64,000 bases of DNA, from assembly GCA_017421045.1 (NCBI GenBank), contig JAFQMC010000009.1, positions 1-64,000 of the forward strand, read 5' to 3'. Source of the stretch: Clostridia bacterium (GTDB lineage Bacteria > Bacillota > Clostridia > Oscillospirales > Acutalibacteraceae). Made by a program: the position numbers and the translations under genes. Shown in pieces: positions 43,299 to 53,695 of this stretch. Positions within the stretch are counted from its first letter, which is position 1. Each line of letters opens with the position of its first letter. The notes under the pieces were generated by a model. The model was given only the letters and a program-made list of their open reading frames with translations, was not told the DNA's origin and made no database searches.

Positions 43299-45065
43299 TT
43301 AACCTAAAAGATGAAGTTTTTCAAGTATTATTACAATATTTTTACCTTTTGGGAGCATAAGTATTTCATTTCGCGAAAATGTATGCAATATAAACAAAGA
43401 CAGCACATATATTATAGCAGAAATGACGATACTAATCAGCACGTGAAGGTTAAATACATATCCGCATACATAGGCACACAGTCCGCAGATGACGGATGAT
43501 GCCAGAGGTTTGAGAAATACGGAGAAATAATTAAGCTTAATTTTTGTATCTTTCAGGAGCATAAACATGGAAACTGCAACCATGACAAAATAGCCTACCA
43601 GTGTACCGATTGCTGTACCGACGATATTGATGTAGACGTTTCTTGCGAAAAGATATGAAACTATAACCTTGAGAGTCATACCGAAGATATAGACAAACAT
43701 AGTGTGCTTAACCTTACCGATTCCCTGGAGCATACTGCAGATGGGAGTCAAAAGTCCCATAAAGAGAACGGCTATGCCGAGAACCTGCAAGGACTCACTG
43801 CCGAACATGGAGATGTTTGGATTTGTGAAGAATACAAGTCCGAGAATCGGCTCTGCAAGGACTGCCATACCGATTCCGCAAGGAAATGCTACAATCGAAG
43901 TAAGACGCAGGACCGTTTCCATGGAGCTTGCAAGCTCCTGCTTGTTGCCTTTTGTATAGGCGGCAGTTACATTAGGCATTGCACTGGTGCCGAATGCCTG
44001 AGTGACAGAGACAACAATGGATGTGAGTGTCAAAGCGGCGCTGTAATATCCCCAGATGCAGGTATGGATTGTGATACTGTCCTGTTTAATTTCATTATCG
44101 AGGACATGGTCGAACTCGGCAAGTAGTGCACCCGGTTCGTTGATTGCCATATTGTAGATAAGATTCTGGATAACCGTAGCATCAATAGTGCTTGAAAGGC
44201 TCATTACAAGAGCACCTACACCGATAGGCAGGGCTGTGCTGTACATTCGTCTGAAGGTTTCTCTCTTTGAGATTGCCTCTACGGAACGCGTGAAATATTC
44301 CTGAGGAATATCGCCTTTCTTCACTGCAAAACGGATACGAAGGTATAAAAATGCCAGAACGCTTCCCATGGTGATACCGAAAATAGATGCCGCAACCGAG
44401 ATAGAAACCAGGGTTCGGTAGGCATCGTCGGCGCTTTGGAAGGTCATGCCGAAAACTGTGCCTGTGGCGCTGTACTGGCTTGTACCTACATTAACGATGA
44501 TGTAAGAAAGCAAAACACCGATTGCGATTTTTGATACTGCCTCGATAACCTCGGAGAGAGCTGTGGGGGTCATATTCCTGAGTCCCTGATAGTAGCCTCG
44601 GTAAATGGAGACAAGACACCCGAAGAATATGGTGGGTGCAAGCACAAGCATGGCAGGCAGTGAATACGGTGATTTGATATACCGTATGTAGAAGAAACTG
44701 CCAACTGACATAATCAGGAAGAATATTATTCCCATGATAATGAAGAACGGCTTGGCTACTTTATATATCTGTTTGATATCATTGTAACGCTCTTTTGCGT
44801 AGCTCTCGGATATGAGTCTGGAAACTGCCACGGGGAATCCGATGGTTGCCAGTGTATATAGCGGAACGTACAGCTCATAGGCATTGGAAAAAAGAGCAGT
44901 TCCGAACTCGGCATAGTTGCCGTCGAGAGTACCGTAGAGGTTTGTAAGCAGAACCTTCTGGGCAAGACCGCAGAGTTTGACCGCCACCATGCTGATGGTA
45001 AGCACCATGGCGCCATGCAGGAATCCCCTGGAGGTACTGCTTTGCTTTGATTTTGTCTGGGACAT
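43299..45065 (-). CDS. Lipid-linked oligosaccharide flippase, SpoVB/YabM-like (MOP superfamily)
   Basis: 588 residues with about 14 predicted membrane segments. Polysaccharide transporter family features: GAMVLTISMVAVKLCGLAQKVLLTNLYG at the N-terminus and MLQGIGKVKHTMFVYIFGMTLK in the second half. Members flip lipid II or related precursors (SpoVB in spore cortex synthesis, YabM, MurJ-like). Position upstream of mazG matches yabM of Bacillus. It is somewhat longer than the usual about 520-540 residues owing to an insertion around 320-345. Confidence 0.85.
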   Translation of the reverse strand: MSQTKSKQSSTSRGFLHGAMVLTISMVAVKLCGLAQKVLLTNLYGTLDGNYAEFGTALFSNAYELYVPLYTLATIGFPVAVSRLISESYAKERYNDIKQIYKVAKPFFIIMGIIFFLIMSVGSFFYIRYIKSPYSLPAMLVLAPTIFFGCLVSIYRGYYQGLRNMTPTALSEVIEAVSKIAIGVLLSYIIVNVGTSQYSATGTVFGMTFQSADDAYRTLVSISVAASIFGITMGSVLAFLYLRIRFAVKKGDIPQEYFTRSVEAISKRETFRRMYSTALPIGVGALVMSLSSTIDATVIQNLIYNMAINEPGALLAEFDHVLDNEIKQDSITIHTCIWGYYSAALTLTSIVVSVTQAFGTSAMPNVTAAYTKGNKQELASSMETVLRLTSIVAFPCGIGMAVLAEPILGLVFFTNPNISMFGSESLQVLGIAVLFMGLLTPICSMLQGIGKVKHTMFVYIFGMTLKVIVSYLFARNVYINIVGTAIGTLVGYFVMVAVSMFMLLKDTKIKLNYFSVFLKPLASSVICGLCAYVCGYVFNLHVLISIVISAIIYVLSLFILHTFSRNEILMLPKGKNIVIILEKLHLLG

Positions 45066-45075
45066 AATATACTCC

Positions 45076-46524
45076 TTAGCTTAAAAGGTCTTTATAGAAG
45101 TCGATTATGGCATCTTTGCGTGCCATAAGCTCATCAAATCTTGCATTATATTCATATGGATACTTAAAGTTAAATATACGCTCGATGCGGTCTGAGCGGA
45201 AGTCGCGGAGCTTTGTGACCGCTCCTGCCCCGCAGGCAAGAATTGTGTGGGTTTCGTCCATGATGTAGACGTTGTAGAGACCTTCGAATCCTTTCTTTGA
45301 CCAGCCGGTGTTCTCCATATTGCCGAGCATTCTGCTCTGGCGGTAGAGATAATAGGGTGCGAGTCCTGATGTGCTCAGTGATGAGTAGGCATCGGAGAGC
45401 ATCTCTCTAACGGCCTCACAGTCCTCTTTATATATCTGCATATTGTTTCCCGTAAGGTTGGAGCTGCGTTTCATAGACAGAGTGTGAACGGTGACACTCT
45501 CGGGAGAAAGCTCACAGATACCACGCATAGTTTTGCGGAATCCCTCGGGAGTATCGCCGGGAAGCCCTGCGATCAGGTCTGTATTGATGTGCCCGAATCC
45601 GACTTTGCGTGCAAGCTCAAAAGAACGGTAGAAATCCTCAACGGTGTGGCGTCTGCCGATGTTCTCAAGGACTTCGTTGCTGAGGGTCTGGGGATTGACG
45701 CTGAGGCGGTCGCAACCGCCTTCTTTAAGTGCAACGAGCTTGTCCTCGGTGATTGTATCGGGTCTGCCTGCTTCAACAGTGAACTCACGGCAGGTTGTCA
45801 TATCAAAGCTTTCCCTCACTGCCTTCAAAAGCTCGGATAAATGCTCTGCAGACAGAGTGGTGGGAGTTCCGCCTCCGATGTACACTGTCTCCAAGCGGAG
45901 ATTCAGGCGCTTTGCGATATCAGCGGTGATTTCGATTTCCTTGCACAGAAGCCTTACATACTCGGGGATAAGGTGCTGTGCTTTCTCCACAGACTGAGAG
46001 ACAAAGGAACAATAACTGCATCGGGTGGGACAAAAAGGAATTGAGATGTAGAGACTGAACGACCTCTCGTCTGATATATCGAGAATCTTCTGCTCGTTGT
46101 CACAAGTAAGGGATGCAAGCTTAGTTTTCTCTTCCGAGACCAGAAGGCTGTTTCTGAAATAGTCCTTTGCTCCCTGTTCCCCATAGTTTCCTTTGAGTCG
46201 TCTAAAGAGCTTTATGGGTCTTACTCCTGTGAGAAGTCCCCAGGAAAGGTTAATTCCCGTGTACTCCTTTAAAATCTCATACAGAAGTGTGGCCATTGAC
46301 AGCTCTTCGTCTCCGCCTGAATTGCAGGTAAGCTTCTTTGAAAAATCCTGAAAATCCACAGAAACGCTCATATCCTCACCGTAGACAGTGAGGATATATG
46401 GAGAATCAAGGGTATCGGGGATTATATCGCATGAGATAACTGCAATCTTCTCGTTGGGAAAGAATGCTCTTGTTAAATTTTCAAGTTCATAGTGAAATCT
46501 ATGATTGACTGCGTATAGATTCAT
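45076..46524 (-). CDS. hemZ: Radical SAM coproporphyrinogen III dehydrogenase-like protein HemZ
   Basis: 482 residues. N-terminal domain with SWGLLTGVRPIKLFRRL, diagnostic of HemZ, then a radical SAM core with cluster motif CPTRCSYC at about 170, ETVYIGGGTPTTL, and GFGHINTDLIAGLPGDT. Bacillus HemZ was linked to oxygen-independent haem synthesis, but many Clostridia keep hemZ without a haem pathway, so the true substrate is open. It follows the MBL hydrolase by 32 bases; no strong ribosome site before ATG 46524. Confidence 0.88.
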   Translation of the reverse strand: MNLYAVNHRFHYELENLTRAFFPNEKIAVISCDIIPDTLDSPYILTVYGEDMSVSVDFQDFSKKLTCNSGGDEELSMATLLYEILKEYTGINLSWGLLTGVRPIKLFRRLKGNYGEQGAKDYFRNSLLVSEEKTKLASLTCDNEQKILDISDERSFSLYISIPFCPTRCSYCSFVSQSVEKAQHLIPEYVRLLCKEIEITADIAKRLNLRLETVYIGGGTPTTLSAEHLSELLKAVRESFDMTTCREFTVEAGRPDTITEDKLVALKEGGCDRLSVNPQTLSNEVLENIGRRHTVEDFYRSFELARKVGFGHINTDLIAGLPGDTPEGFRKTMRGICELSPESVTVHTLSMKRSSNLTGNNMQIYKEDCEAVREMLSDAYSSLSTSGLAPYYLYRQSRMLGNMENTGWSKKGFEGLYNVYIMDETHTILACGAGAVTKLRDFRSDRIERIFNFKYPYEYNARFDELMARKDAIIDFYKDLLS

Positions 46525-46556
46525 AATACAAATTGTTATTGAATTAATCGGTTAGT

Positions 46557-47192
46557 TTAAGTTCGTAAGTAGATATTGTTTTCCCTCTCGTAGCTGAGAG
46601 TGGTGCTGATATCGTGACCGGGATATACGATATAGTCACCATTCAAATCACGAAGACGATGAAGGGACTTCTGCATCCGGAAAAAATCTCCCGTGGGAAA
46701 ATCGGTGCGACCCATAGAGCCACAGAAAAGTGTATCGCCTGAGAAGATGATTTTGTCAGAATGTGAGACAAAGCAACCGCTTCCTGAGGTGTGACCCGGT
46801 GTGAGGAGAAAACTCAGGGTGGTGTCACCTAAGTTGAGGGTGTCTCCATCTTTCAGCATGATGTCTGCATAGAAAGGCTTGAGCTGAGAAGGCCCTAATA
46901 GCACGGACAGATTCAGGCTGTTATCCGAAAGGAATGGTGCATCCTCCGCTGAAATCACGATCTCAGCGCCGAACATATCGGCATACTCTTTGGCACAAGC
47001 GATGTGGTCGAAGTGACCGTGAGTAAGCAAGATGTATTTTACATTCTCTTTGCCGATGGTGTCAAGAGCGGAGGTTATCCCCGTATCTTTACAACCCGGG
47101 TCTATGAGGGCTGTATGCTGAGTTTCTCGGTCGGTGACAACGTAAGAGTTTGTAGACATCATACCCACGGTAAAAGTCTTGATATCAATCAT
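46557..47192 (-). CDS. Metallo-beta-lactamase fold hydrolase, glyoxalase II-like (YqgX type)
   Basis: 211 residues. Metal motif LTHGHFDHIACAKEYA (HxHxDH), then TPGHTSGSGCFV, FSGDTLFCGSMGRTDF and VYPGHD as remaining ligands. Small single-domain members hydrolyse thioesters such as S-lactoylglutathione or bacillithiol analogues; the substrate is unassigned. It overlaps dtd by four bases. Confidence 0.88.
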   Translation of the reverse strand: MIDIKTFTVGMMSTNSYVVTDRETQHTALIDPGCKDTGITSALDTIGKENVKYILLTHGHFDHIACAKEYADMFGAEIVISAEDAPFLSDNSLNLSVLLGPSQLKPFYADIMLKDGDTLNLGDTTLSFLLTPGHTSGSGCFVSHSDKIIFSGDTLFCGSMGRTDFPTGDFFRMQKSLHRLRDLNGDYIVYPGHDISTTLSYERENNIYLRT

Positions 47193-47644
47193 TTTGCAAG
47201 CTCCCTTGAGTCGATAATGAGAGTTACGGGGCCGTCGTTGAGAAGTGAAACCTTCATATCTGCACCGAACTCTCCCTGCTCCACAAAGGCAACTCCCTGC
47301 TCACGCAGGCAGGTGCAGAAATATTCGTAGAGACTGTTTGCTTCATCGGGTAATGCGGCATTATCAAAGCTGGGTCTGCGACCCTTGCGACAATCGGCGC
47401 AGAGGGTGAAGTTGGAGATAACAAGGACGCCGCCGTTGATATCGGCAAGTGAAAGGTTCATCTTATCGTTTTCGTCGCAGAACACCCGAAGTCCTGCGAT
47501 TTTTCTGGCGAGTGCCTGCGCTTCCTTTTGGTCGTCGCCTTTTTCAACTCCCAGAAGAATCAGGAAACCCTCGGCGGTTTTGCCTATAATTTTATCGTCT
47601 ACGGTGACAGATGAATGTGTCACCCTTTGAAGTACTGCTTTCAT
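47189..47644 (-). CDS. dtd: D-aminoacyl-tRNA deacylase
   Basis: Recycles D-amino-acid-charged tRNAs, and Gly-tRNA-Ala errors. 151 residues. MKAVLQRVTHSSVTVD start, catalytic-loop motif VISNFTLCAD (commonly SQFTL; here SNFTL), RRPSFDNAA, and the Gly-cis-Pro motif NDGPVTLIID. Follows rel as in many Firmicutes. Confidence 0.95.
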   Translation of the reverse strand: MKAVLQRVTHSSVTVDDKIIGKTAEGFLILLGVEKGDDQKEAQALARKIAGLRVFCDENDKMNLSLADINGGVLVISNFTLCADCRKGRRPSFDNAALPDEANSLYEYFCTCLREQGVAFVEQGEFGADMKVSLLNDGPVTLIIDSRELAK

Positions 47645-47666
47645 AAAAAATCCTTTTATCCTGAAA

Positions 47667-49874
47667 TCAGGTCATCTTTCTGTTGACGGAGATGATGCCG
47701 TTGATTGTGTTTATACGTGCAATGACGGTTCTGAGATGAGCTGTGTCGGTGACATCAATGGTCACATTGATAACAGCCTTGCCCTCGGGAAGCTCACGGC
47801 AATTGAGACTGCGGATCATAATACGAAGTGCTGAGAGCTGGTTTGAAACATCGGCAAGCAGACCTGTGCGGTCGTTGCCGAAAATCTCCAGAGTGCTCTG
47901 GAACACTTCTCTGACAGCATTAAGCCAGTGAGCCTTGACCCAACGCTCAGGTTCCTCCGCCTTGGAGATATCCTCGGGGACGTTGGTACAGTCGCACTTA
48001 TGGATTGACACACCGTAACCGCGGGTGATAAATCCGATGATATCGTCTCCCGGAAGAGGATTGCAACAGCGGGAGAACTTTATGAGAACATCGTCAATGC
48101 CCTCTACAATAACACCCGAACCCACTTTCTTGGTGGGAGCAGGAGTCTCGGGCGGAGCGGGGCGGTTTTCTGCATTGGCTTTCACATAAAGCTTCTGATA
48201 AAGTTCGCGGACTCTTGGCATTATCTTCCAGAGCTGAATTCCGCCATAGCCGATGGCTGCATAGAAATCCTCAAGGTTATTAACCTGAATTTTCAGGTTA
48301 ACTTTTGAGAGAAATTCCTCAAGCTCATCATCGGGAATGCTGACACCGTATTTCTTGAGTTCCCGCTCAAACTCTGCCTTACCCTCAACGATGTTTTCCT
48401 CTCGTTTTTCCTTCTTGAACCAAGAGCGGATTTTGCTCTTTGCCTCGGAGGTCTTGACAATTTTCAGCCAGTCACGGCGGGGTCCCTGAGCCTCTTTCTG
48501 AGTGAGGATCTCGACGATTTCGCCTGTTTTGAGCTGATAGTCAATAGGAACGATTCGGCGGTCAACCTTGGCACCTACCATACTGTTACCGACGGCGGAA
48601 TGGATGGAATATGCAAGGTCAATGACGGTGGAACCTGCGGGCAGATTCACAACATCGCCCTTGGGGGTAAATACAAATACCTCGTTGGGGTTAAGGTCTG
48701 TTTTGATGGTGCTGACGATATCGGTGGCATCCACTGCATCTTTCTGGGTATCAAGAATCTTTCTGACCCAGCTGAGGTGCTCGTCGAGGTTTCCGCTGTT
48801 CTTTTTGCCTCCGACACCTGCTTTATACTTCCAGTGAGCCGCGATTCCGTACTCAGCGGTATGGTGCATATCCCAGGTACGGATCTGCACCTCGAAAGGA
48901 ATACCCCTGTGACTTACGACGGTCGTGTGCAGGGACTGATACATATTGGGTTTGGGTGTGGAGATATAATCCTTGAAGCGGTTGGGAATGGGTTTATAAA
49001 TATCGTGGATGATGCCCAGCACGTTGTAGCAATCTGTCAGGGTATGGACAATGATTCTGACGGCAAAAATATCGTAGATTTCGTCGATGGTCTTGCCCTT
49101 CATATAGGTCTTGCGGTAGATGCTGTGGATGCTCTTGACTCTGCCGCTGATGTAGACATCGTCGATAGCATCACGGCTACGTTCCATAATCTCTGCCTTC
49201 AGGTCGGCTATAAACTCTTTTCTGTCCTGAGCTGTATTATTCAGCTCGTCTTCAATCTCGGCATAGCCTACAGGGTCGAGATAGCGAAGCGACAAGTCCT
49301 CCATCTCTTCCTTGACGGCGGTGATACCGAGACGATGTGCAATGGGAGCATAGACCTCCATTGTCTCCAGAGCAATATCACGGCGTTTCTGCTCACGCAT
49401 ACAGCCGATGGTACGCAGGTTGTGGAGTCTGTCGGCAAGCTTGATGATGATGACACGGATATCGTTGCTCATGGCGATGAGCATTTTTCTCAGGTTCTCT
49501 GCCTGATGCTCCTCGCGGTTGCTGTATTTGATTTTTGCAAGCTTTGTGAGTCCGTCGATTAAGACGGCGATTGGCTCGCCGAAGTCTTTTTTGATATCAT
49601 CGAGAGTAGCGTCTGTGTCCTCTACAACATCGTGCAGAAGTGCCGCTACGATTGAGTCGGTATCCATACCGAGGCCTACCAGAATACAGGCTACCGATGT
49701 GGGATGAAGTATATAGGGCAGTCCTGAGACACGCCTTTGATCTTTGTGTGCATCCTCTGCATAGCGATATGCCTTCTCTATGCGTTCATGGTCAAACTTA
49801 TAACCGCTGGCATTGAGAAGCTCCTTGAGTTTTTCATAATCGTTATAGAAAGTCATATCTATGGTGTCGCTCAT
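47667..49874 (-). CDS. rel: Bifunctional (p)ppGpp synthetase/hydrolase (Rel)
   Basis: 735 residues from ATG 49874, which overlaps the recJ stop (ATGA) and has GGAGG 7 bases upstream. Order: HD hydrolase domain (LLHDVVEDTDATLDD near 85-100), synthetase domain (RFKDYISTPKPNMYQSLHTT), TGS domain (FVFTPKGDVVNLPAGSTVIDLAYSIH), helical and zinc-finger-type region (SRCCNPLPGDDIIGF), and C-terminal ACT domain. The HD residues appear intact, so both making and degrading the alarmone are expected. The usual apt gene between recJ and rel is absent. Confidence 0.97.
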   Translation of the reverse strand: MSDTIDMTFYNDYEKLKELLNASGYKFDHERIEKAYRYAEDAHKDQRRVSGLPYILHPTSVACILVGLGMDTDSIVAALLHDVVEDTDATLDDIKKDFGEPIAVLIDGLTKLAKIKYSNREEHQAENLRKMLIAMSNDIRVIIIKLADRLHNLRTIGCMREQKRRDIALETMEVYAPIAHRLGITAVKEEMEDLSLRYLDPVGYAEIEDELNNTAQDRKEFIADLKAEIMERSRDAIDDVYISGRVKSIHSIYRKTYMKGKTIDEIYDIFAVRIIVHTLTDCYNVLGIIHDIYKPIPNRFKDYISTPKPNMYQSLHTTVVSHRGIPFEVQIRTWDMHHTAEYGIAAHWKYKAGVGGKKNSGNLDEHLSWVRKILDTQKDAVDATDIVSTIKTDLNPNEVFVFTPKGDVVNLPAGSTVIDLAYSIHSAVGNSMVGAKVDRRIVPIDYQLKTGEIVEILTQKEAQGPRRDWLKIVKTSEAKSKIRSWFKKEKREENIVEGKAEFERELKKYGVSIPDDELEEFLSKVNLKIQVNNLEDFYAAIGYGGIQLWKIMPRVRELYQKLYVKANAENRPAPPETPAPTKKVGSGVIVEGIDDVLIKFSRCCNPLPGDDIIGFITRGYGVSIHKCDCTNVPEDISKAEEPERWVKAHWLNAVREVFQSTLEIFGNDRTGLLADVSNQLSALRIMIRSLNCRELPEGKAVINVTIDVTDTAHLRTVIARINTINGIISVNRKMT

Positions 49875-51910
49875 ATGCACACCTCCTTGAGTTCTTGGAT
49901 TATTGGTGCTGAGTCAAGCTGTACCTTGGCACTGACCTGACACAGATTAATTTCAGCTTTTGTCATACCCTCACGCATTTCGATGAGCCCCAGTTCACAC
50001 ATAGCGGTGAGCACTGTGCGAAGTTTACCCAGAGGGATTGAGAGCTTCACTGCCAGCATATCCACAGAGCCTGTGTAGCCTCCGAGGTTCCTCAGATGTC
50101 TGTAAACCGCTGAAAAGTCGTCTCTGTCGGGAAGTATGGATCGTGCAGCGGAAACGGTGATGCTTTTTCCGCAACAGAACCGCTCGTATATTCGCTCGGA
50201 GATAAGCTGTGCCTCGGTATCTACAGAGGAGAGCTTTATATCACGGGCGATTACGGAAAGGTATGTATTACCTGCATAGAAGTTTTTATCGAGGATGACG
50301 GCTAAGTCTACCACATCCCCTGTGCTGTATGAAAAACCGGTCATATCGGTATTGAAGTACATAACTGTGACACGGGCATTCTCGCGGGAGACGGTGAGAC
50401 GTTTGTGCTTGCCTCCTGAGATATCTTTAACCTCATCAATACGCATATTGTAAAGGCCGAACACAGGAACAGGATTGCCTGCACCGAAAGGCTCAAGTGC
50501 ACTAATGCTGTCTACAAGAGACAAATCGAGCAGTGAAGGATTGAGTTTGCAGTCAAGCATAAGCTCCGGCAGGGGCATTTCGTCCATACTGTCTACATAG
50601 TCGTAAATAGCATCTTTGAGCAGGTCTATGTTGACACTGTCAAGAGAGAATCCCACCGCCATGGGATGTCCGCCGAAGTGAATGAGCAAGTCACTGCAGT
50701 AAAAAATAGCATCGGAAAGAGAGAATCCCTCTATGGATCTGCCCGAAGCACGGGCTGACTCCCCTTCTCGGGAAATGATGATAGTGGGTTTGCCGAAAGC
50801 AGATTTTACTCTGGCGGCTACTATACCGATGACCCCTTGATGCCAGTTTTCTCCGTCGATGATAATTATACTCTGCTGAGTGAGAGACGGGTCGTTCATA
50901 ATCATCTCATCAATTTCCGCAAGGATTTCCCGCTCTATCTGCTGACGGGTGCGGTTGTCCTCGGTAAGCTCCAGAGCAAGGGACTCTGCCAAAGCCTCGT
51001 CCTCGGTGAGCAGAAGCTCCACAGAGCGGGTAGAAAGACCTAATCTTCCCACGGCGTTGATTCTCGGAACTACGGTATAAGCAAGGGTGCCTGAGTTTAT
51101 CGGTTTATCCTCGTATCCTGCACTTCGCAGGAGAGCCCGTATACCTGCTCTTTCGCTGTTGCGGAGATATTTTACACCTTGTTTTACTATAGACCTGTTT
51201 TCTCCTGTGAGACTTACAACGTCGCCGATTGTGCCGAGAGCCGCTAAGTCTGAGAAATTCTCAAGCAGCTGCTGCATATCGCAGTACTCGCCCTCTATTG
51301 CCATAATAAGCTTGAAGGCGACACCTACACCCGAAAGCTCCTTGAAGGGACTTTCACAGTCCTCCTGATGAAAATCCACTACGGCAACCGCCTGAGGTAT
51401 TTCGTCGGGGACTGTGTGATGGTCCGTGATTACTGTATCTATTCCGAGAGAGTTTGCATAGGCAATTTCTTCCACTGCTGAAATGCCGTTGTCCACGGTG
51501 ATGATAAGATTTACACCTTCCTCGGCAAGCTGGGAGATGGCATCGGTGTTCATGCCGTAGCCTTCCTCTGCACGGGCAGGGATGTAGTACCTTACATCTG
51601 CACCTGCCGACAGAAGATATGAGTAAAGCAGTGCAGTGGCAGTAACGCCGTCGGCATCGTAGTCGCCGTATACACAGATTCTTTCGCCTGTTTCCAAAGC
51701 GACAGTGATGCGATTCACAGCTTTGTCCATATCCTTGGCTGTTAAGGGATCGTGAAAATGAGGCTCCTCGCTTAAAAACTCGCGGATTTTTGCCTCGTCG
51801 GTGATACCCCTGATATTGAGCAGGACAGAAAGAAGCATGGGGATATCCATACTTTCGCTGATTCTCAGTGCATCTGCTTTATTAAGTTGTGCAACAGACC
51901 ATTTCTTCAT
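49871..51910 (-). CDS. recJ: Single-stranded-DNA-specific exonuclease RecJ
   Basis: 5'-3' ssDNA exonuclease for RecF-pathway recombination, mismatch and base-excision repair. 679 residues from ATG 51910 (MKKWSVAQLNKAD); the longer frame overlaps recN. DHH motifs: VYGDYDADGVTATALLY, VDNGIS and VITDHHTVPD, then the DHHA1 region with LIHFGGHPMAVGFS. It has a C-terminal extension. Translationally coupled to rel. Confidence 0.94.
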   Translation of the reverse strand: MKKWSVAQLNKADALRISESMDIPMLLSVLLNIRGITDEAKIREFLSEEPHFHDPLTAKDMDKAVNRITVALETGERICVYGDYDADGVTATALLYSYLLSAGADVRYYIPARAEEGYGMNTDAISQLAEEGVNLIITVDNGISAVEEIAYANSLGIDTVITDHHTVPDEIPQAVAVVDFHQEDCESPFKELSGVGVAFKLIMAIEGEYCDMQQLLENFSDLAALGTIGDVVSLTGENRSIVKQGVKYLRNSERAGIRALLRSAGYEDKPINSGTLAYTVVPRINAVGRLGLSTRSVELLLTEDEALAESLALELTEDNRTRQQIEREILAEIDEMIMNDPSLTQQSIIIIDGENWHQGVIGIVAARVKSAFGKPTIIISREGESARASGRSIEGFSLSDAIFYCSDLLIHFGGHPMAVGFSLDSVNIDLLKDAIYDYVDSMDEMPLPELMLDCKLNPSLLDLSLVDSISALEPFGAGNPVPVFGLYNMRIDEVKDISGGKHKRLTVSRENARVTVMYFNTDMTGFSYSTGDVVDLAVILDKNFYAGNTYLSVIARDIKLSSVDTEAQLISERIYERFCCGKSITVSAARSILPDRDDFSAVYRHLRNLGGYTGSVDMLAVKLSIPLGKLRTVLTAMCELGLIEMREGMTKAEINLCQVSAKVQLDSAPIIQELKEVCI

Positions 51911-51944
51911 AACCTGCTCCGTATATTTTAATACTAACTTGTAA

Positions 51945-53621
51945 TCAGTTGTTGTTTGTATTCTCAGAGAGTAGCTCGCGGGCATAGTCGTAGGCGGCAT
52001 CGCCAATTTCAACCCCGCCGATTATGCGGGCAAGCTCCTCGACTCTGCCCTCGAAAGTAAGAGGTGTGACCTTAGTGAAGGTTCTGCCCTCGTGCTCAGA
52101 CTTCTTGATAAGATAATGGGAGTCCGCAAGAGCTGCTATCTGGGGCAAATGGGTAACGCACAGAGACTGGCACTGGGTGCTTACACGCTTCAAAGCGTCT
52201 CCTACTCTGCGTGCGGCTGAGCCTGAAATTCCGCTGTCTACCTCGTCGAAAATCAGGGTGTCGGTAGGGTCGCTCCTGGAAAGAACATTCTTTATGGCGA
52301 GCATCATTCTGGAAAGCTCACCACCCGAGGCAACCTTTGCGACGGGCTTCGGAGGTTCGCCCGCATTTGTAGACACCAGAAACTCGACTACATCTATGCC
52401 GTTTTCACAGAGAGGACAGTTGAGCTGTGACACCTCGATTTTTGCACTTGGCATATCCAGATTACGCATTTCCAAGGCTACCTGCTGAGAAAACCGCTCT
52501 GCCACCGTCCTGCGCTTTTCTGACAAGTCGGTTGCAAGGGATGTGCAAAGAGCAAAGGACTCCTGCTGTTCCAGAAGAAGCTGTTCCCTATCCTCTGCAA
52601 AGCGGTTGATTGCATCAAGCTCTGCGCGTATATCTTCGAGATACCTGAGGATTTCTTCTGCGGTATCTCCGTATTTTTTCTGTAATTTGCTGATGAGATC
52701 AAGACGAAGCTCGATTTCTTCCAGTCTTTGAGGATCATCCTCGATACTCTCAAGAGCTGAGGAGATATCAGAGGCTATATCCTGCAACTCATAGTATGCG
52801 TTCTGAATCCGCTCGGAGGTAGTCTCCACAGAGGGCATGAGCTGTGATGCGGCACTTACAGTATCTGACGAATCAGACAAAAGCGACAATGCACCCGGGA
52901 GTTCTCCGCCATCACCGCTGAGGTAAAAGTTTGCAGAGCTGAGAAGCTCCCTGAGTCTTTGGGAGTTAGCGAGGATGTTTCGCTCCTCTGTGAGAGCTTC
53001 CGCCTCCCCTATCTGCAAATCTGCAGACTCAAGCTCCTCAATCTGGAAGCTCAGGAGATCAGCACGGCGGGCACGTTCTCTGTCGTCGCTGTCCTTTTGA
53101 GACAGTATACGGGAGAGTTCTTTATAATGTGCAAACTCAGCGCGGTATTTATCCAGCTCAGATTGATGACCACCGAGAGCATCAATGTAGCCGATGTGCA
53201 AATCGGGAGACATAAGCTCGTAGCTCTCGTGTTGGCCGTGGATATTGATAAGGAACCTACCTACCTCACGAAGTGCAGACACCGGCGCAGGACGGCCGTT
53301 GATACGACAGTTGTTCTTGCCCGAGAGAGTAAACTCCCTCTCAATGATAAGCTGTCCGTCCTCGGTAGTATAGCCAAGGTCTGTGAGCATCCTCAGAGCT
53401 GTGTCGCCTATCTCGCTGAAGGTTGCACTGACAAAGGCAGACTGTGCCCCTGTGCGGACAAGCTCGCGGGATGTGCGGCGACCGAGCACGGCAGAAATTG
53501 CATCAATGACAATACTCTTACCTGCACCGGTCTCGCCTGTGAGGACATTGAGCCCACGGGAGAATTCTATATTTGTTTTTTCAATAACCGCTATATTTTC
53601 GATGTATAAATTAGTCAGCAT
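51945..53621 (-). CDS. recN: DNA repair protein RecN
   Basis: SMC-like ATPase acting early at double-strand breaks. 558 residues. Walker A GETGAGKS at 29-36, a long central coiled coil (about 150-370), the signature VASGGELSRMMLAIK and Walker B FDEVDSGISGSAA. Position after argR follows the nadK-argR-recN order of Firmicutes. Ribosome site weak. Confidence 0.96.
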   Translation of the reverse strand: MLTNLYIENIAVIEKTNIEFSRGLNVLTGETGAGKSIVIDAISAVLGRRTSRELVRTGAQSAFVSATFSEIGDTALRMLTDLGYTTEDGQLIIEREFTLSGKNNCRINGRPAPVSALREVGRFLINIHGQHESYELMSPDLHIGYIDALGGHQSELDKYRAEFAHYKELSRILSQKDSDDRERARRADLLSFQIEELESADLQIGEAEALTEERNILANSQRLRELLSSANFYLSGDGGELPGALSLLSDSSDTVSAASQLMPSVETTSERIQNAYYELQDIASDISSALESIEDDPQRLEEIELRLDLISKLQKKYGDTAEEILRYLEDIRAELDAINRFAEDREQLLLEQQESFALCTSLATDLSEKRRTVAERFSQQVALEMRNLDMPSAKIEVSQLNCPLCENGIDVVEFLVSTNAGEPPKPVAKVASGGELSRMMLAIKNVLSRSDPTDTLIFDEVDSGISGSAARRVGDALKRVSTQCQSLCVTHLPQIAALADSHYLIKKSEHEGRTFTKVTPLTFEGRVEELARIIGGVEIGDAAYDYARELLSENTNNN

Positions 53622-53695
53622 TTTTTAACCTGCGTTTTGAAAAATTCGATAAATTTTTATAAGTTGCCGTCAGGCACTGAGCGCTTAACGGTGAT

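Noticed and set aside
48600..49562. 320-codon plus-strand open frame opposite rel
   Set aside because: Shadow of the rel coding frame, with no recognisable protein features.
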